Origin: Albula goreensis
Taxonomy: Eukaryota > Chordata > Actinopteri > Albuliformes > Albulidae
DNA length: 64,000 nt
Assembly: GCA_022829145.1 (NCBI GenBank)
Contig: CM040763.1
Coordinates: 7,263,641-7,327,640, forward strand
Direction of reading: 5' to 3'
The notes beneath the pieces are model-generated. The model saw only the letters and a list, made by a program, of their open reading frames with translations. It was not told where the DNA came from and ran no database searches. This document shows, piece after piece, positions 45,850 through 57,900 of this stretch. The position numbers were made by a program, and so were the translations under genes. Every line of letters begins with the position of its first letter. The stretch's first letter is position 1.

Positions 45850-48190
45850 TATAGTTGCCCTAACTAATATTCAATTTATAACGCATTTTAATGCCATTTC
45901 TTTTTCTGTACTTGACAACCGATTTATGGAGCCCAGATTGGTGCTCTTGTCTTGTCGACGCCTGGCCAATGCATGCCCGCGTGATCACATGAACTTGTGG
46001 ATACCTGGAGGCTGAGGTTGACATGCTTCATTAGATGACAGGGCATTATGTCGTTTATATTGCCCTGTCAAATGAGCTACTATCTTAATTAGTAGACTTT
46101 CAGCTTGCATTTGCTCCAACACCTCCACATTGCAACACTAACTAACAGTGATCTTATCATTTTTCCCGTGAGTAGGTAAACCAATATAAAGTATCTTTTG
46201 CAGATTCGATTAAAAGTTAATTATGAAATTATAAATATGAAATCCAACTTTCTTTCCTGTCATGGGAAAGCTCTTCTGCTGTCTGATGAACACATCCAGA
46301 GGTCATTTTGCCTCTGTCACAGAATGACAGCTGTAATATATTTTATTTGAAATCTAAGGAATTACTTGGATTAATGTATATTTTTTCCTAATTTCAGCGT
46401 TTTCTGAAAGAAAAGGCAGGTTTTGAACAAGGGATACATTGTACTTCACTACTCTCAGCTTGAATCGAGTATTTGTTGAATTGATACTGAGCTTTCACAC
46501 TCTAATTTTAAGTAGACCAGCTGTTGCTGTGGAAACTGAGCACAATAGATTTTTTTTCACTTTCATTAAAACAATAAAATCATTGTTTCATCACTTTGTA
46601 CAGAATTCTGAAGTATGGACAGTGTCTGCCCCAGGCACTCTCTGGTATTACTGTTGTAATAGCATTACAGTTGGGGAATGTGTGTGATACATGCTGCCTT
46701 CAGCAAGTAACACGATTTCGTTCTCTCTTTTTTGTTCGCAGTGGCTCAGAGGTTCAATTTTACAGATTGTATGATTGCCAGTACTGCTGAATGTCTAAAG
46801 CTGTCATCAGTGCCGTCACACAACACCACAGAGGCCCTGAAAGTGGTCATTTACCATGACAACAATTTAATACATTTAGCATCTGTAACTGAATCGCATT
46901 GCTCATTTATTTATGTGTTTGGAAAACCATCTTATCAATATTAATCAAGCAATGCTGAACAGCTGTACAATACTATGGTGCCTGTTGATTTAAGATCTGC
47001 ATGATTATTTTATTGATGATTGAATTTGCTTAAAATATACATTAAATAATAGACAATCTTATGTGTGTGTGTGCTCGCGCGCGTTTATGTGTGTATACAT
47101 ATATATAATTTGGATGGTGCAGCATACTATAACTTCTACTTTTTGAAATGTTATCTTTGAAATAATATTGTATGGGTTATACCATACAAATTATGCAGTG
47201 ATACTGAATTTTTTAACCTTTGAAATGAAAGACTGACATTAGCCTGCCTTGTGTGATCAAGTTTGACAGCCTGCAGCATTGAGCTCCTGAAATGTGAATC
47301 ACTCGAGATAAATCTGTTTGTACGGATCCCCTGATGTTTTTTGAATGAAAGCAGACCTGTTCTCAACTCACAACTTCTTTTGTGTTGTTATGGCAACCCT
47401 GATTAAAAATGTGTTCAGAAATTAATGTAATACCGCAATATTGATGTTGCATTAATGGATTTGGCATGTATTTCCTTATAGCTGTAATTATCCTGTCCAT
47501 AAAAGCAAGACAGCCTGTGGATACAATGGTTACCTTCACTCAGCTGAATAACTGTGCATGTGAACATGGAAGGGCTTTTTAATGAGGAGAATCCCAAAGC
47601 AGCCACAGAGAAGATGCATTAGGTAAGGATTGCAGATGGAAATCTGGAGAGAAATCTGTGCCCAGCAGAGTTGTGTTGATTTTCCAATAGCTTCTATGTT
47701 ATGTAATTTTATGAGTTTAATACACAGCTTGAAATGTTTTTGAGTGGACCCTAAATCCCTGAGGACTTTTGCTAAAAAGGTCAATGAGCTGAAGAGGTCT
47801 GTGCTTTAAAGCTGAAGTAGGAACAAACTGAGGCAGGAAAGCCCCCTTCAGGGAGAGGTTTTGTGTGCCACTACACACAATACGCACAGTAAAGAGTCTG
47901 AAGGTCAAACGCACTGGAGCCGGACCTTCAATGCACTGACGTGGCAGAGGATTGTGGGAGCCTTGGTGTATGAAGTGAAATGTCGATCGTGGCCCAGGTA
48001 TCCATTAAATCATTTTTTTTTCACCCCATGACACTCAGCACCAGAAAAGGTGGCCACTACTGTGTTAATGGATCGCTGTTGTCTCCCAGTGTTGTGCTTT
48101 CAGATGCAGCTGTGCAGATTTCCATTGAACTGCATGTAAGATTCTGTTTGAATATTCTATACGACTCACACACACATACACAACTTTCCA
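45850..48190. other. Gene-free stretch upstream of the receptor
   Basis: The left edge should contain the receptor promoter, but no clear TATA or initiator pattern stands out. Sequence is AT-rich with a short TG/GC repeat at about 47060-47105. No supported exons. Confidence 0.5.
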
Positions 48191-48194
48191 TCCA

Positions 48195-48405
48195 TGTATC
48201 CTTTCTCTATACCTGCATTGTCCAATCAAGGGTAGTGGAGGGCTGGAGCCTATCCCAGCAATACACTGGGTGAAGGACGGTAGACACCCTGGACAGGTCA
48301 CCTGTCCATTGCAGGTACAGATGAGCAGATGTTTAATCATGCATGCACACATACCAACGGGCAATCAGAGGACTCAGAGAAAACCCAATCCACCTGGAAA
48401 GAAAC
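48195..48405. mobile_element. Interspersed repeat fragment
   Basis: GGGCTGGAGCCTATCCCAGC followed by ACACCCTGGACAGGTCACCTG is a very common pattern in fish interspersed repeats. A related end in inverse orientation lies at 54137-54230. I cannot assign the family with confidence and there is no open frame. Confidence 0.6.
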
Positions 48406-51060
48406 CTGTTTTTGATCATACTTCCCAGAGTTCAAATTTAGAGTGACTGTTCGAGCTTGAATAACTCAAACCAAATAGTTCAGTTCAACCCCATGCTTGC
48501 GTCTGTAATCAAGTAACATTCTGCAAGACCTTGTTGCTATGGAGACCAGCACCAACCTACCTAGAATGAATATTGGATTGGCACACTAATAACATAGAAT
48601 CGATAATTCTGTGATATAAATTTGGCAGCTAATTACAGTTAAAGAATTGTGCATTATGCTCTGTGACATAGGCAGGCACTGGGTGACATTGCATGTTCTC
48701 AATGTTAAGGGTGGGAACATATGATGTCACCAAAGGTATAATTAAAGAATATATCCATTGGAGCTAACTCCTTCCCTGGTTTACTTTGAGTCCCATGTGT
48801 GGCAATGCTGGTCAGTGTTTTGTTTATGATGCTATTGATTGAATTTGCAGACATATGCCACTTAAACAGATGTATAAGAAAGATAATTGTTGAACACAGA
48901 TTGCACTAAATGTGTTGGCATCACAGTTTGGTCCCTGGCAGCCATCTTGTAGAATGAAACCTCCATGAAATTGTCTTACTAAAAATGAACCTTTATTTCT
49001 GAACAGCCCCGCTCACAAACAGGATACGGCACAGTGTTTCACAACCAAACATTTTCAGATGGAAATAAAACCTGTTTATGTGAATCTGGGAGAAACAGTG
49101 ACAATATATAACAGTGTGTATGTGATTGTTTATCAAATTTGGCATGATTTAACTTTTCAGCTCTAAAAGTTCTTCATTCTGCAGTCTGTGCACAATGGGG
49201 TCTTTTCCATGTTTCAAAGCCAGCTGGCTCCACAGGTGAAAAACCATGGTGAAACACTCAGAAAGGGGCCTATCAATTTAGTTGAAGCAGGATATTAAAA
49301 TCTGACAAGTTGGATTGTTTTATCAAAATGTTCTGCACCATTGTTTGTGTGCAGATAACCACCTTACTCTAAACTATGAGGAATTTTAATATCCTCTTGC
49401 ATCCTTTGGTATAAAGATAATTCCTAGGTCTCTTATGACAGTTACACAGCTGTATTTGATAGCTTAACCTGAAAGAATAATAGTTTTTAAATGACAAGTG
49501 TTTTAGTATTTGAACGGTCCGGCTAATAAACAAATGACTCAGAGCTATATTTAGTCAACTGCACTCTTTAAGGGTATATGCAATTCATTCAAAATGCACT
49601 TTCGTCTCCTCAAGCATGTGTGCTATTCTGTTTTAGAATTTATAGAACTCATTTCCAAAGGGTGTGTTTGTTTGTATCCCACAAAACATAACATTGATGT
49701 TGTCATGTAAAGTCTGTGTTGATTGAATTATACATGTCCTTAAAAGAGACACAGTACATTTGATTGAATCTAACCCCCATCCCTCCTCCTTCCAGTGACA
49801 ATCTGAATCGAAGCCCAGTGATGCCGACAATGTAAAACTCATATAGAACCTATCTATGTTAGAACCTGTCTGACACGGAGACTGCTTCTACAAAAATGAA
49901 ATCAAATGTTATAAAATGGTATTGTTTCCATTTATTCTGTTGTATGGATTGGAGAATGCCGCAAGTCTCTTGCTGGTCTCATCCCATTATCTAGTGTTTT
50001 TTTTTTTCTGCCCCTAAGCTTTCTCTTCATGCGTCCATTTCTGTGGTAATGAGATGAGGAAGAAAATTAAATAAATGCACCTGACCATTTGTTTCCTGCT
50101 GATAATTGTGGCCTAAGGCTTGTTCTGGAGAGGGATCACATATTTAACGCCCAGTACAGTAGGCCTATGTGGTCTAGAATTATTTGACTTGCCCATTTCT
50201 CCCGTGACAGGATAGTTTGGAGGCTGTTGCTAGGATACGATGATGCCAATAAATATTACAACCCAGCTACTTGAAATCTGTCATTCAGTTTCATAAATAC
50301 TGGCATATGTACAGCATAAGAAAATATTGTTTTTATTTCCTAAAACTAAACATTAAGTAGTGAGCTCACCTGAAAGTTAGGTTTTATTTGCACAGAATGA
50401 AAAAAGGTTTGCATATCTTAAGTTGTCAGTGATCTAATGCAATTTAAATGTAATGTCTCGGGTACTGCATGATTATAAACCAGGCAGACCAGCTGCAAGA
50501 GAGTGCACGGTGCTGACTGGCTACAGAACGCTGTCCATGGTACTGAAATGTGTGACATTTCGCGTTGTCGGTTGATGTTTTAGAATTAAGTTCTGTAAAG
50601 ATTAGCGCGTCAGTATTCAGGGCTTGTAACTGAATTAATTTAGTCAAGCAGTACCTGATGGCAGGTTTGAGCTGGCTCTTGTCCAAGCCTTTTGTTAAAC
50701 TAATGGTGGTTCTCCGTTATATCGGTGTAAGGTTTTCTTTCATACAACAGAAAGTAGTCTGGAGTAGAGTTCTTGTAACAGTATACTACAATGTTATTAG
50801 TGCCTGCTGCCACCTAGCGTTGATAGTTCTGTAAATTATTGCTCTTGAAAGTTGTTGAACATTTCGTTCTTAACAACACTGCTAACAAATTCATATGGGA
50901 CCTAGCTTTAATCACCCGGGGCACAAATGCCAAACATACTTACACTGTTGCAGTAATGAGGTCCAGCTATTTTAAGTAAACCTAAAAAAGGACAAGAGTT
51001 AAATCTTATAGCTAAATATACTGTATAGCATATATTTTCTGCTAACCTTTCAGATTTCAG
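48406..51060. other. Gene-free stretch
   Basis: AT-rich unique sequence with no supported exon, tRNA or large repeat. A short GCTGCCACCTAGCG patch at about 50808 resembles fragments often found in fish repeats. Confidence 0.5.
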
Positions 51061-51082
51061 ATGAGTAACCCAGTTCCAACTT

Positions 51083-51139
<57 letters not shown>
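51083..51139. repeat. (TG)n followed by (AG)n microsatellite
   Basis: About eight TG units pass directly into about 20 AG units. More TG-rich blocks follow up to about 51320. Confidence 0.9.
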
Positions 51140-51141
<2 letters not shown>

Positions 51142-54136
51142 ATTAAATACCCTGTGTACATCTGAGTGTGTGTGTTTGTGTGTGTCTGTGTAATTAATAG
51201 ATATACTGTGTACATCTGTGTCTGTGTCTGTGAGCGTGTGTGTGTGTAGCTGTGTGTGTGTGTGTGCATGTGATTATTTGATGCACTGTGTGCATCTGTG
51301 TGTGTGCATATGTGTGCATGACACAGCCCTGCACTGGCCCTGCTGTTTACCCACAATCCCCTGGTACCCCTATCACAGCCCTGGCCTCACCCTGTACCCC
51401 TGTGACCTACTTTCACTTTCAGATCACCAGGGCTTCAGACTGCAGCTTTGAGCTTCCAGTCTAGTAACAAAAAATGCAGACAGTTCTGTTCACTGTCTGA
51501 ACATAATCAGTACCAAATTGTTTGCATCTTTTCTTATCGTGGTAGTGTTTTTTGGTACTCTTCTTGTGATATGCATCTCTATGGCCCTGATTTTATTGTA
51601 GCTTTACTGATCTCCAGCTTTAGGGAAAGGTTTTAGATGGACTTACCACAAATCACTTTGGTTAAAAGCCTCTGCAAAATGCTGAAAATGCAAATTGTAT
51701 ATTGAGTGATTTAAAATGATTTTTCATTGTTGAGAGTTGAGTGGTTGGAGCTTTAGCTTTATCCCTATGCTATTCGTAGTGCTGTGTTCTTTTTTAAACA
51801 TTTTTATGAGCTATTTGAAATGGTCCTTTATCATCCGTCAGATGACCCAGTGGTAGGCAAGCCCGGTCCTGGGGTACCGAAATGTTTCTTGCCTTCAATG
51901 TATTCAAGTTCCTAAAACACAATTTATTACTTCTTGGGCTTAATGAATACAGGAGACCATGAGCTGGGGTTGGAGAAAGAGTTTCACCTCAAAGTTCCTC
52001 ATTATTCAGGCTTAAACACTTAACTGCTCACGCAAATCAGATGCTACTTCAGTAACAGCCACACGGCGGCAGTGTTGGACATGGTATAAGCATGTGTACT
52101 GAAACTTTAAGATTCACAGACTCACAGAGTTATGTATTCTCAGGTTTAGTTAAAAAAAAGGAGGCGTAAGATGGTTTAAGCCAGGTGCAGGATCACATCT
52201 GCTGCCACAATGCTCTGCTGTATCTGATCCTCTTATTATTTATACCGCAGTGAATTTTCTCCACTGTAAAAGCGTGTGAGTATGTGTGTTCTGGCAGCGA
52301 GGGAATTATCGCTGCACTGGATAAGTGCAGTAGAGACGGGTGGGAGGGGGGCTGGGGCAACATCTGGGTACCCCCTGGTGGCTGAGGTAATGCTTACTCC
52401 AGCTCATCCATCCCTGCTGTTACCTCACTTAAACTCTGTCCCTGGAAAACCCCAGAACAAACCCAGTTCCTTGAGAGAGAGGACAACCCCTGAGGTTTTA
52501 AATGGGTGTAAACCGTATCATCAAGGTGGCAAATCCACATTCCATATGAAATGCACAATTGGAAATGAGCATTTCGGAAAGACGGGTATGTGAAATTCTG
52601 GCCATCCCTGCTGTCAGACCACCGACGACAGCCCACTGTCTACTCCACTTACTGAGAAAAATTACCCAGAGTCCTCTGTGCTGATGCAGTAATGGCTCCA
52701 TTTTGCTGATGCAAGACTCAATGATTAAATGGGGGGGTCATAAATGACATATCGCAGTAATTAACAGAAACAGTGTTCTGTTTGCTTATACAAATATTAT
52801 TTATTGCATCTGGTGCATTTCCAATCCCTTATAGGCAATCCATCTGAACTCATGGAAAAACTCAAATAAGGGTAAAAAAATCAATCATGCAACACTTCCA
52901 CTTGGTGGCAGTAGCAAGCAAAACATAAGAAGTGAGGCACCCTCAGGGCCAATATCTGGGATCTTCAGCAACATCTTTTGGGTGATCAAACAGGTCTTAG
53001 AAATGATTTGTACAAGCCAAACATTTTCCACATATGATTTAGAAAATAACGTATGATTAAGTTTTGTAAATGTGTGTTAGCAAAGTAGATACCTCATTTA
53101 AATATGCATGGTTATTAGATATTAATCTGTTACCCATGGGAGTTATGCTATGCTGTGTAGATGCAGATCTGAACACACATACATTTTTAATGCATTTGAA
53201 TAATAATGAATGTTTTCTGCTCAGCGCTGGGATGACCCCAAGAATGTTTTTTTTAGAGCGAATGAAGTCCGTGATCTTGTATCCAGTCAGAATGTGTATC
53301 TGGAAAATGTGACATGGCATCCAGTGATGATAGAATGAAGCTTCATGACTGCTCTTATGAACTAATCCACAGTGAGCTGTCAGTTACTTTCTTTCAACCA
53401 ATAAAAAGCTTTTGCTCTCCTCAACAATAAACTGTGATTTCTTCAATTCAATCAGGTACTGAAAGCATATGGCTGCTACACTTATTTGTAGTCACATGAA
53501 AATTCATTCTCCCACCACTGATACAATCTAATGTCAGCATGATTTCATTATTTTTGTTCCTGCTTTTGTAGGACTAAACCAAAAACAGTAAATTAATTCC
53601 ATCATCACATCTCACACAGCCATGATAGTATCAGACAGCACCGCCTGGGTTTCCCCAGCTACGGCTGGTCACTCTCCACGGTGGACACCAGTAAGAGGGT
53701 TTGAGTCTGCAAACACGCTGGAGGCCGCAGACATCGAGGGCTTTTGAGAAACAGGCTCTCTTAACAGAGGAGATCGATGTTCTGGAGATGCTTCCGCCCA
53801 ACACATCCCGTTTAATGTACACTCTGGACACCAGACGGGTCGTCTCCGTGGTGAAAGGATTTCGCCTGGGGTTAAGTGCCCCTCTCTCCATATCCGGTCG
53901 CAGCTGTATATAGCCGTTACCAGGCAGTTAATGAATCCTGTGCAGATTACGATCCATTTCCCAGACAGTGCTGTCTCGTTGATATGTTCCATCAACGGGG
54001 GTGTGGTTTGACCATTGTACGAGTAATTCAGGGCTGCATATTTTCTATAATCTATACATTTCTATTTTGTTACACTTACCTGATTTATGTGGTCATACCT
54101 GATTATGTCTATTTCCTTCTGCATCCCCCGATGGAC
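51140..54136. other. Gene-free stretch with scattered repeat remnants
   Basis: A weak SINE-tail-like segment is at about 51650-51690 and a CCCGGTCCTGGGG-type repeat fragment at 51868. Open frames at 53631-53995 on the minus strand have no recognisable domain. No supported gene. Confidence 0.45.
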
Positions 54137-54230
54137 TAGTAGCCTGTCCAGGGTGTCACCCTGCTTTGTAGCTCAGTATACACTGCGATACATTTAAGCC
54201 AGCAACAGAGCCATAGATAATGGATGACTG
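54137..54230. mobile_element. 3' end of an interspersed repeat
   Basis: TAGCCTGTCCAGGGTGTCACC followed by an ATAGATAATGGATGA end is the complement-oriented end of the repeat type seen at 48195-48405. It runs directly into the GATT microsatellite, as such ends often do. Confidence 0.55.

Positions 54231-54272
<42 letters not shown>
54231..54272. repeat. (GATT)n microsatellite, about 10 units
   Basis: Uninterrupted GATT tetranucleotide repeats follow the repeat end at 54137-54230. Confidence 0.95.
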
Positions 54273-54273
<1 letters not shown>

Positions 54274-54589
54274 GGATGAATTTTTCTGTGACGTAACCCA
54301 TTTGAGTAGTATTAGTGATGTTGTTAAGTGGTCTTCCCTCCCTAACAGCATTTCCTGGAAGGATTCATCAAAGGTCATGGGCACAGGGTGTATTAACCAG
54401 TGAAGGACTGTTACCTTGCTGCTGCGCTGCCGCTGCTGCAGCACTTGCTAAAATTATCTGAAGTTTTCTGTTTACACAACATTTTTTCCCTGCAGACTGG
54501 TGTCAGACTGGTGTTCCACAGTGATGACGGATGGTGGTAAAAAAAAAAAAATCTCAAGGAAAGATGCTCCGTTCTCCTGAGGCAGCTGA

Positions 54590-54910
54590 GAGATAGGAAC
54601 CTCTGCTTCACCCCCACCCATCCCCAAAACATGGCGGTGACAGCAGCAGCGAGCGCGTGCGGTTTTTCTGGGTTAGTGGCTCACGCGGCAGCTCCTCCTC
54701 ATGAAAGGGAATGTCTGATGATTCCCCGTCTGCCCGAGAAGCGGGATGCGCGCGAAAACCCCGCCTCTCACCCCACGCCGCCCACATCTGACTGAACCCT
54801 CAGACTCGTTAAAATTTCTCATACGAGCCAGGCTGATTACATCCTGAGATTAGCGGAAAACAACGGCGACCCACTAACCGTGAAAGTGGGTCACGCGAGG
54901 TAGGAAAGCA
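54590..54910 (+). promoter_or_regulatory. CpG-rich block with YY1-like ATGGCGG; possible promoter/first exon
   Basis: This is the only clearly CpG-enriched patch in the right 18 kb. It contains AACATGGCGGTGACAGCAGC (YY1-like start context), and an ORF of 54 codons (54631-54795) with MAVTAAASACGFSGLVAHAA at its start. A donor-like GCGAG|GTAGGAAAG is at 54900. It could be the 5' end of a plus-strand gene whose other exons lie outside the window. No protein match is known to me. Confidence 0.25.
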
Positions 54911-57900
54911 TGCTTATGGGGCCTTCTGGGTAATTCTGTATGGATCTCTCTCCACCCTCCCCGCTGTTGTTTTGGAAGCCAAATACATACTTATCACTTC
55001 ACTGCAGCTCACCTTCTCCCACATATACAGCACTGCTGCAGATCGCATATGCTAACTCTTAATGCACTTGCCAATGACCCTGAGGCTGGTATCTGCAGCA
55101 TTTGCTACGCAGTGTATAGTTTCAACCTCTGACTGAGCATTCTTTGGGTGGGCAACCCTGATTCTGTCAAGCTTCATTGATCAATTATCCACTGATTATA
55201 CAGTTAACTCAGTTCACCTGGTTTCTCAGGTTTGCATCAGTTACTGGTTTTAATGAGAAAAAAAGGAACCAGCACACACTGTAGATTTCTAGCCTCAGGG
55301 TTGGCTAGGCCTAGATAACTGTTAATTCTTCTGGCCTCGGCCTCCTGTGTTCTGATTGGTTCCGGCAGATTTGTAATGGAGGATTTGATTGGCTGGGAGA
55401 GTTAATAGTTTCATGTAGTAGGTAGGTAGTAACCGACCATTGTGCAAGTTTTATATCCCCAAAAATTGAACAGATACACCAAAACTAGTGTGATTTATAG
55501 ATTGATTGACTGATTGATTGGAGTCCTCCAAAAGAAAGAAAGTGATTGGACTGAAAATATTGATTATGTTCCAAAAGGGGTTGGGTTTTATTTTCCCCAT
55601 TTTAAAAGTAGTGGAAGGTGCTTTTACAGCCCAAAAGGAGTGTATTATGCCTTCTATGCACAGTCTGGCTTGCATTTCACAGCTTTTTGTTAGATGCCAT
55701 AGTTTAGGTATCTCTGTTTTTGCAGCACAGGTTCAGTCCAGGTAACTGAAAAAACAAACAAAATCTTGTTCAACTGATTGCATCAGATAACTTTTACATC
55801 ATCTTCAAAATGTGTGCTCTTCTGCACCTTCGGATTATGGCAATGCTCACAGCGTATATCAGTCAAACGTACTTTTACACAGCCACACATGAAAAAGAAA
55901 ACTTCTCTTATGACTGAGTTCCCAGACTTGGCCATTTGTATTTACTTGGCCTTTGTCTCGTCGGCCTCTCTTCAGATTGCTACTGTTGTTTGAGTGGCAG
56001 GGTCGTGAGACACACCGGAATTGTGTTTGCTCTCTGTCGCCACGGAAACCATTTGGAAGCCTCTGTGCTCCGTTCCGGTCAGTTGGGTACAGTAGAGGCC
56101 GTGGAACACAGACTCATTTCTGCGTTCTGTTTTTTTTCTTTTCCTTCTTCTTCGTCTTTCTTCTCTTTTTCATTCCCATCATTCCCGGAACTGCTCTCTT
56201 TTCTTCCCTCTCTTGTGTGCTGCCAGGGCTGAGTTCTCCCCACATTCAGCGTGTTCACAGTGCCATGTCAAATGGCACCAAGAGCTTCCCCAATTCACCG
56301 CAGTTCGATTTTTCCACTCCAAGCAGCAGGCTTTGTTCACAGGCACTCGTACCCCCACTAAAAGCATCCATGAGGGCCCTTCGTTTAAACGAAACCCAGA
56401 GTCTCTTCTCCCCAAGTTATTTTTACGCCCTGAAGTGCAGTGCTCCTTCGGATGTTTTCCAGGAAAAAAAAAATGCTACCAGGCAGTATTGTAGCCGGCG
56501 GTTTTCCCGACATTGTTCGTCCATGATGTAGGAGTTCCCTCATCGACCAGTCATCTCGGCCTTTTGCGTCCACTCCCACACAGTCCTGAACACACGTCCA
56601 GCATCGCTCAATGTGCCCATTGTGTCAAAAGTGCAAGAGAGCGGCTTCGCAACATGCAGAGAGAATACATGAATTCATAAGTAAAATCTTTTATAAAGGA
56701 GGTCCGTTGATGGAAAGTATATCTATATGAGCCAGATTAAGGTTAAAATGAGGGTGACCTTGTGTTGTCAGCTGCACTTTGGCTGTACACATGTTGTCTG
56801 ACATTAGTTTCCGTTTTTAGCCTACGTTGTCACTCGCAAACCTAAAGCATGAATGGTAAACAGTATTTGATGGAGCAGAAAACAACATGAGGTACTTTTG
56901 TTGACTGCACTTGTTCCACTGTTCTGGCACATTCTGCATGAACCACGACACTGAAAACCCTTGTACTGTTTCACAGAACTGCATTACAGTCAGCTCCACA
57001 CTAGGGGAGTACTGGAACAAAAGCAAAGGAACACGTTACAATTTCAGTTACAATCTCTTCACATGGATTTCAGATGGGGATACTTCAATAAGACGAGGTG
57101 CTCTCAGCGTTGTGGTGTTCTATTTCTACCCTAAAATCAGCAACCAATTCAGACCTATGAAAACAGTTGAGGGGTGACCTTGTAATCAGCTCCTGTGATT
57201 GATTGTAGAATTATACAAATACACAATGATGAAGACAGGTCAATCAGTCTGTAAAAACCAGTCTTTAACGTTCTGTCTATGAGCATCCAGCACTATATCA
57301 AGCCTGGACTTGAACACCCTAAGGGTCCCTGCCTCCAGTAAGTGTTGATTTCAAACAGAAAACAACAGAACCTATAGTTCTCCAAGACCAAGGCTGGAGT
57401 TCACTGTCTTCAATGGTTTACAATATGGCTTATGTTCAGTAAAACATTACATGCTTATTTTCCCCCGCAATGTGCTTTAGTTATTTTAATGTCTTGTTTA
57501 TCTATGTATGCCACAAAGAAATTTCCACAACTGTGCAGAATAGTTATTTTATTCTGTTACATACTGTTAGTCTACCTAATTTTAACAGTGCAGAAATTTG
57601 AAATTTTTCCTTAAAGGCAAAATTCTAAATCCTTATAAAGTCTTATAAATCCTTATAAATTGCTGTTATTAAGGCATGCCTAGTTTTCTATTAAGCTCCA
57701 GAGGATTGTGTTTTATACAGCGTGCTCTAACCATGAGCTCACCCCAATATTTTCAGTACTCTGGATTTGCTCCTGCACATGTGGTCTGTGGGGGGGGGGG
57801 GACTCCAGAGCTGGAAGGTATTCTCATCCCAGCACAATTTAGGCAGGCTGGAATTACTGTGGAGAAATTCATCAGTGAACACCCCCCCAAAAAAAAAACT

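Noticed and set aside
53631..53995. Overlapping minus-strand open frames of 86 and 108 codons
   Set aside because: No recognisable family, no supporting splice sites or promoter; kept only as an unexplained stretch.
55953..56531. 192-codon plus-strand open frame
   Set aside because: Contains a phenylalanine/serine-rich part from a TTC/CTT pyrimidine tract and no known domain.
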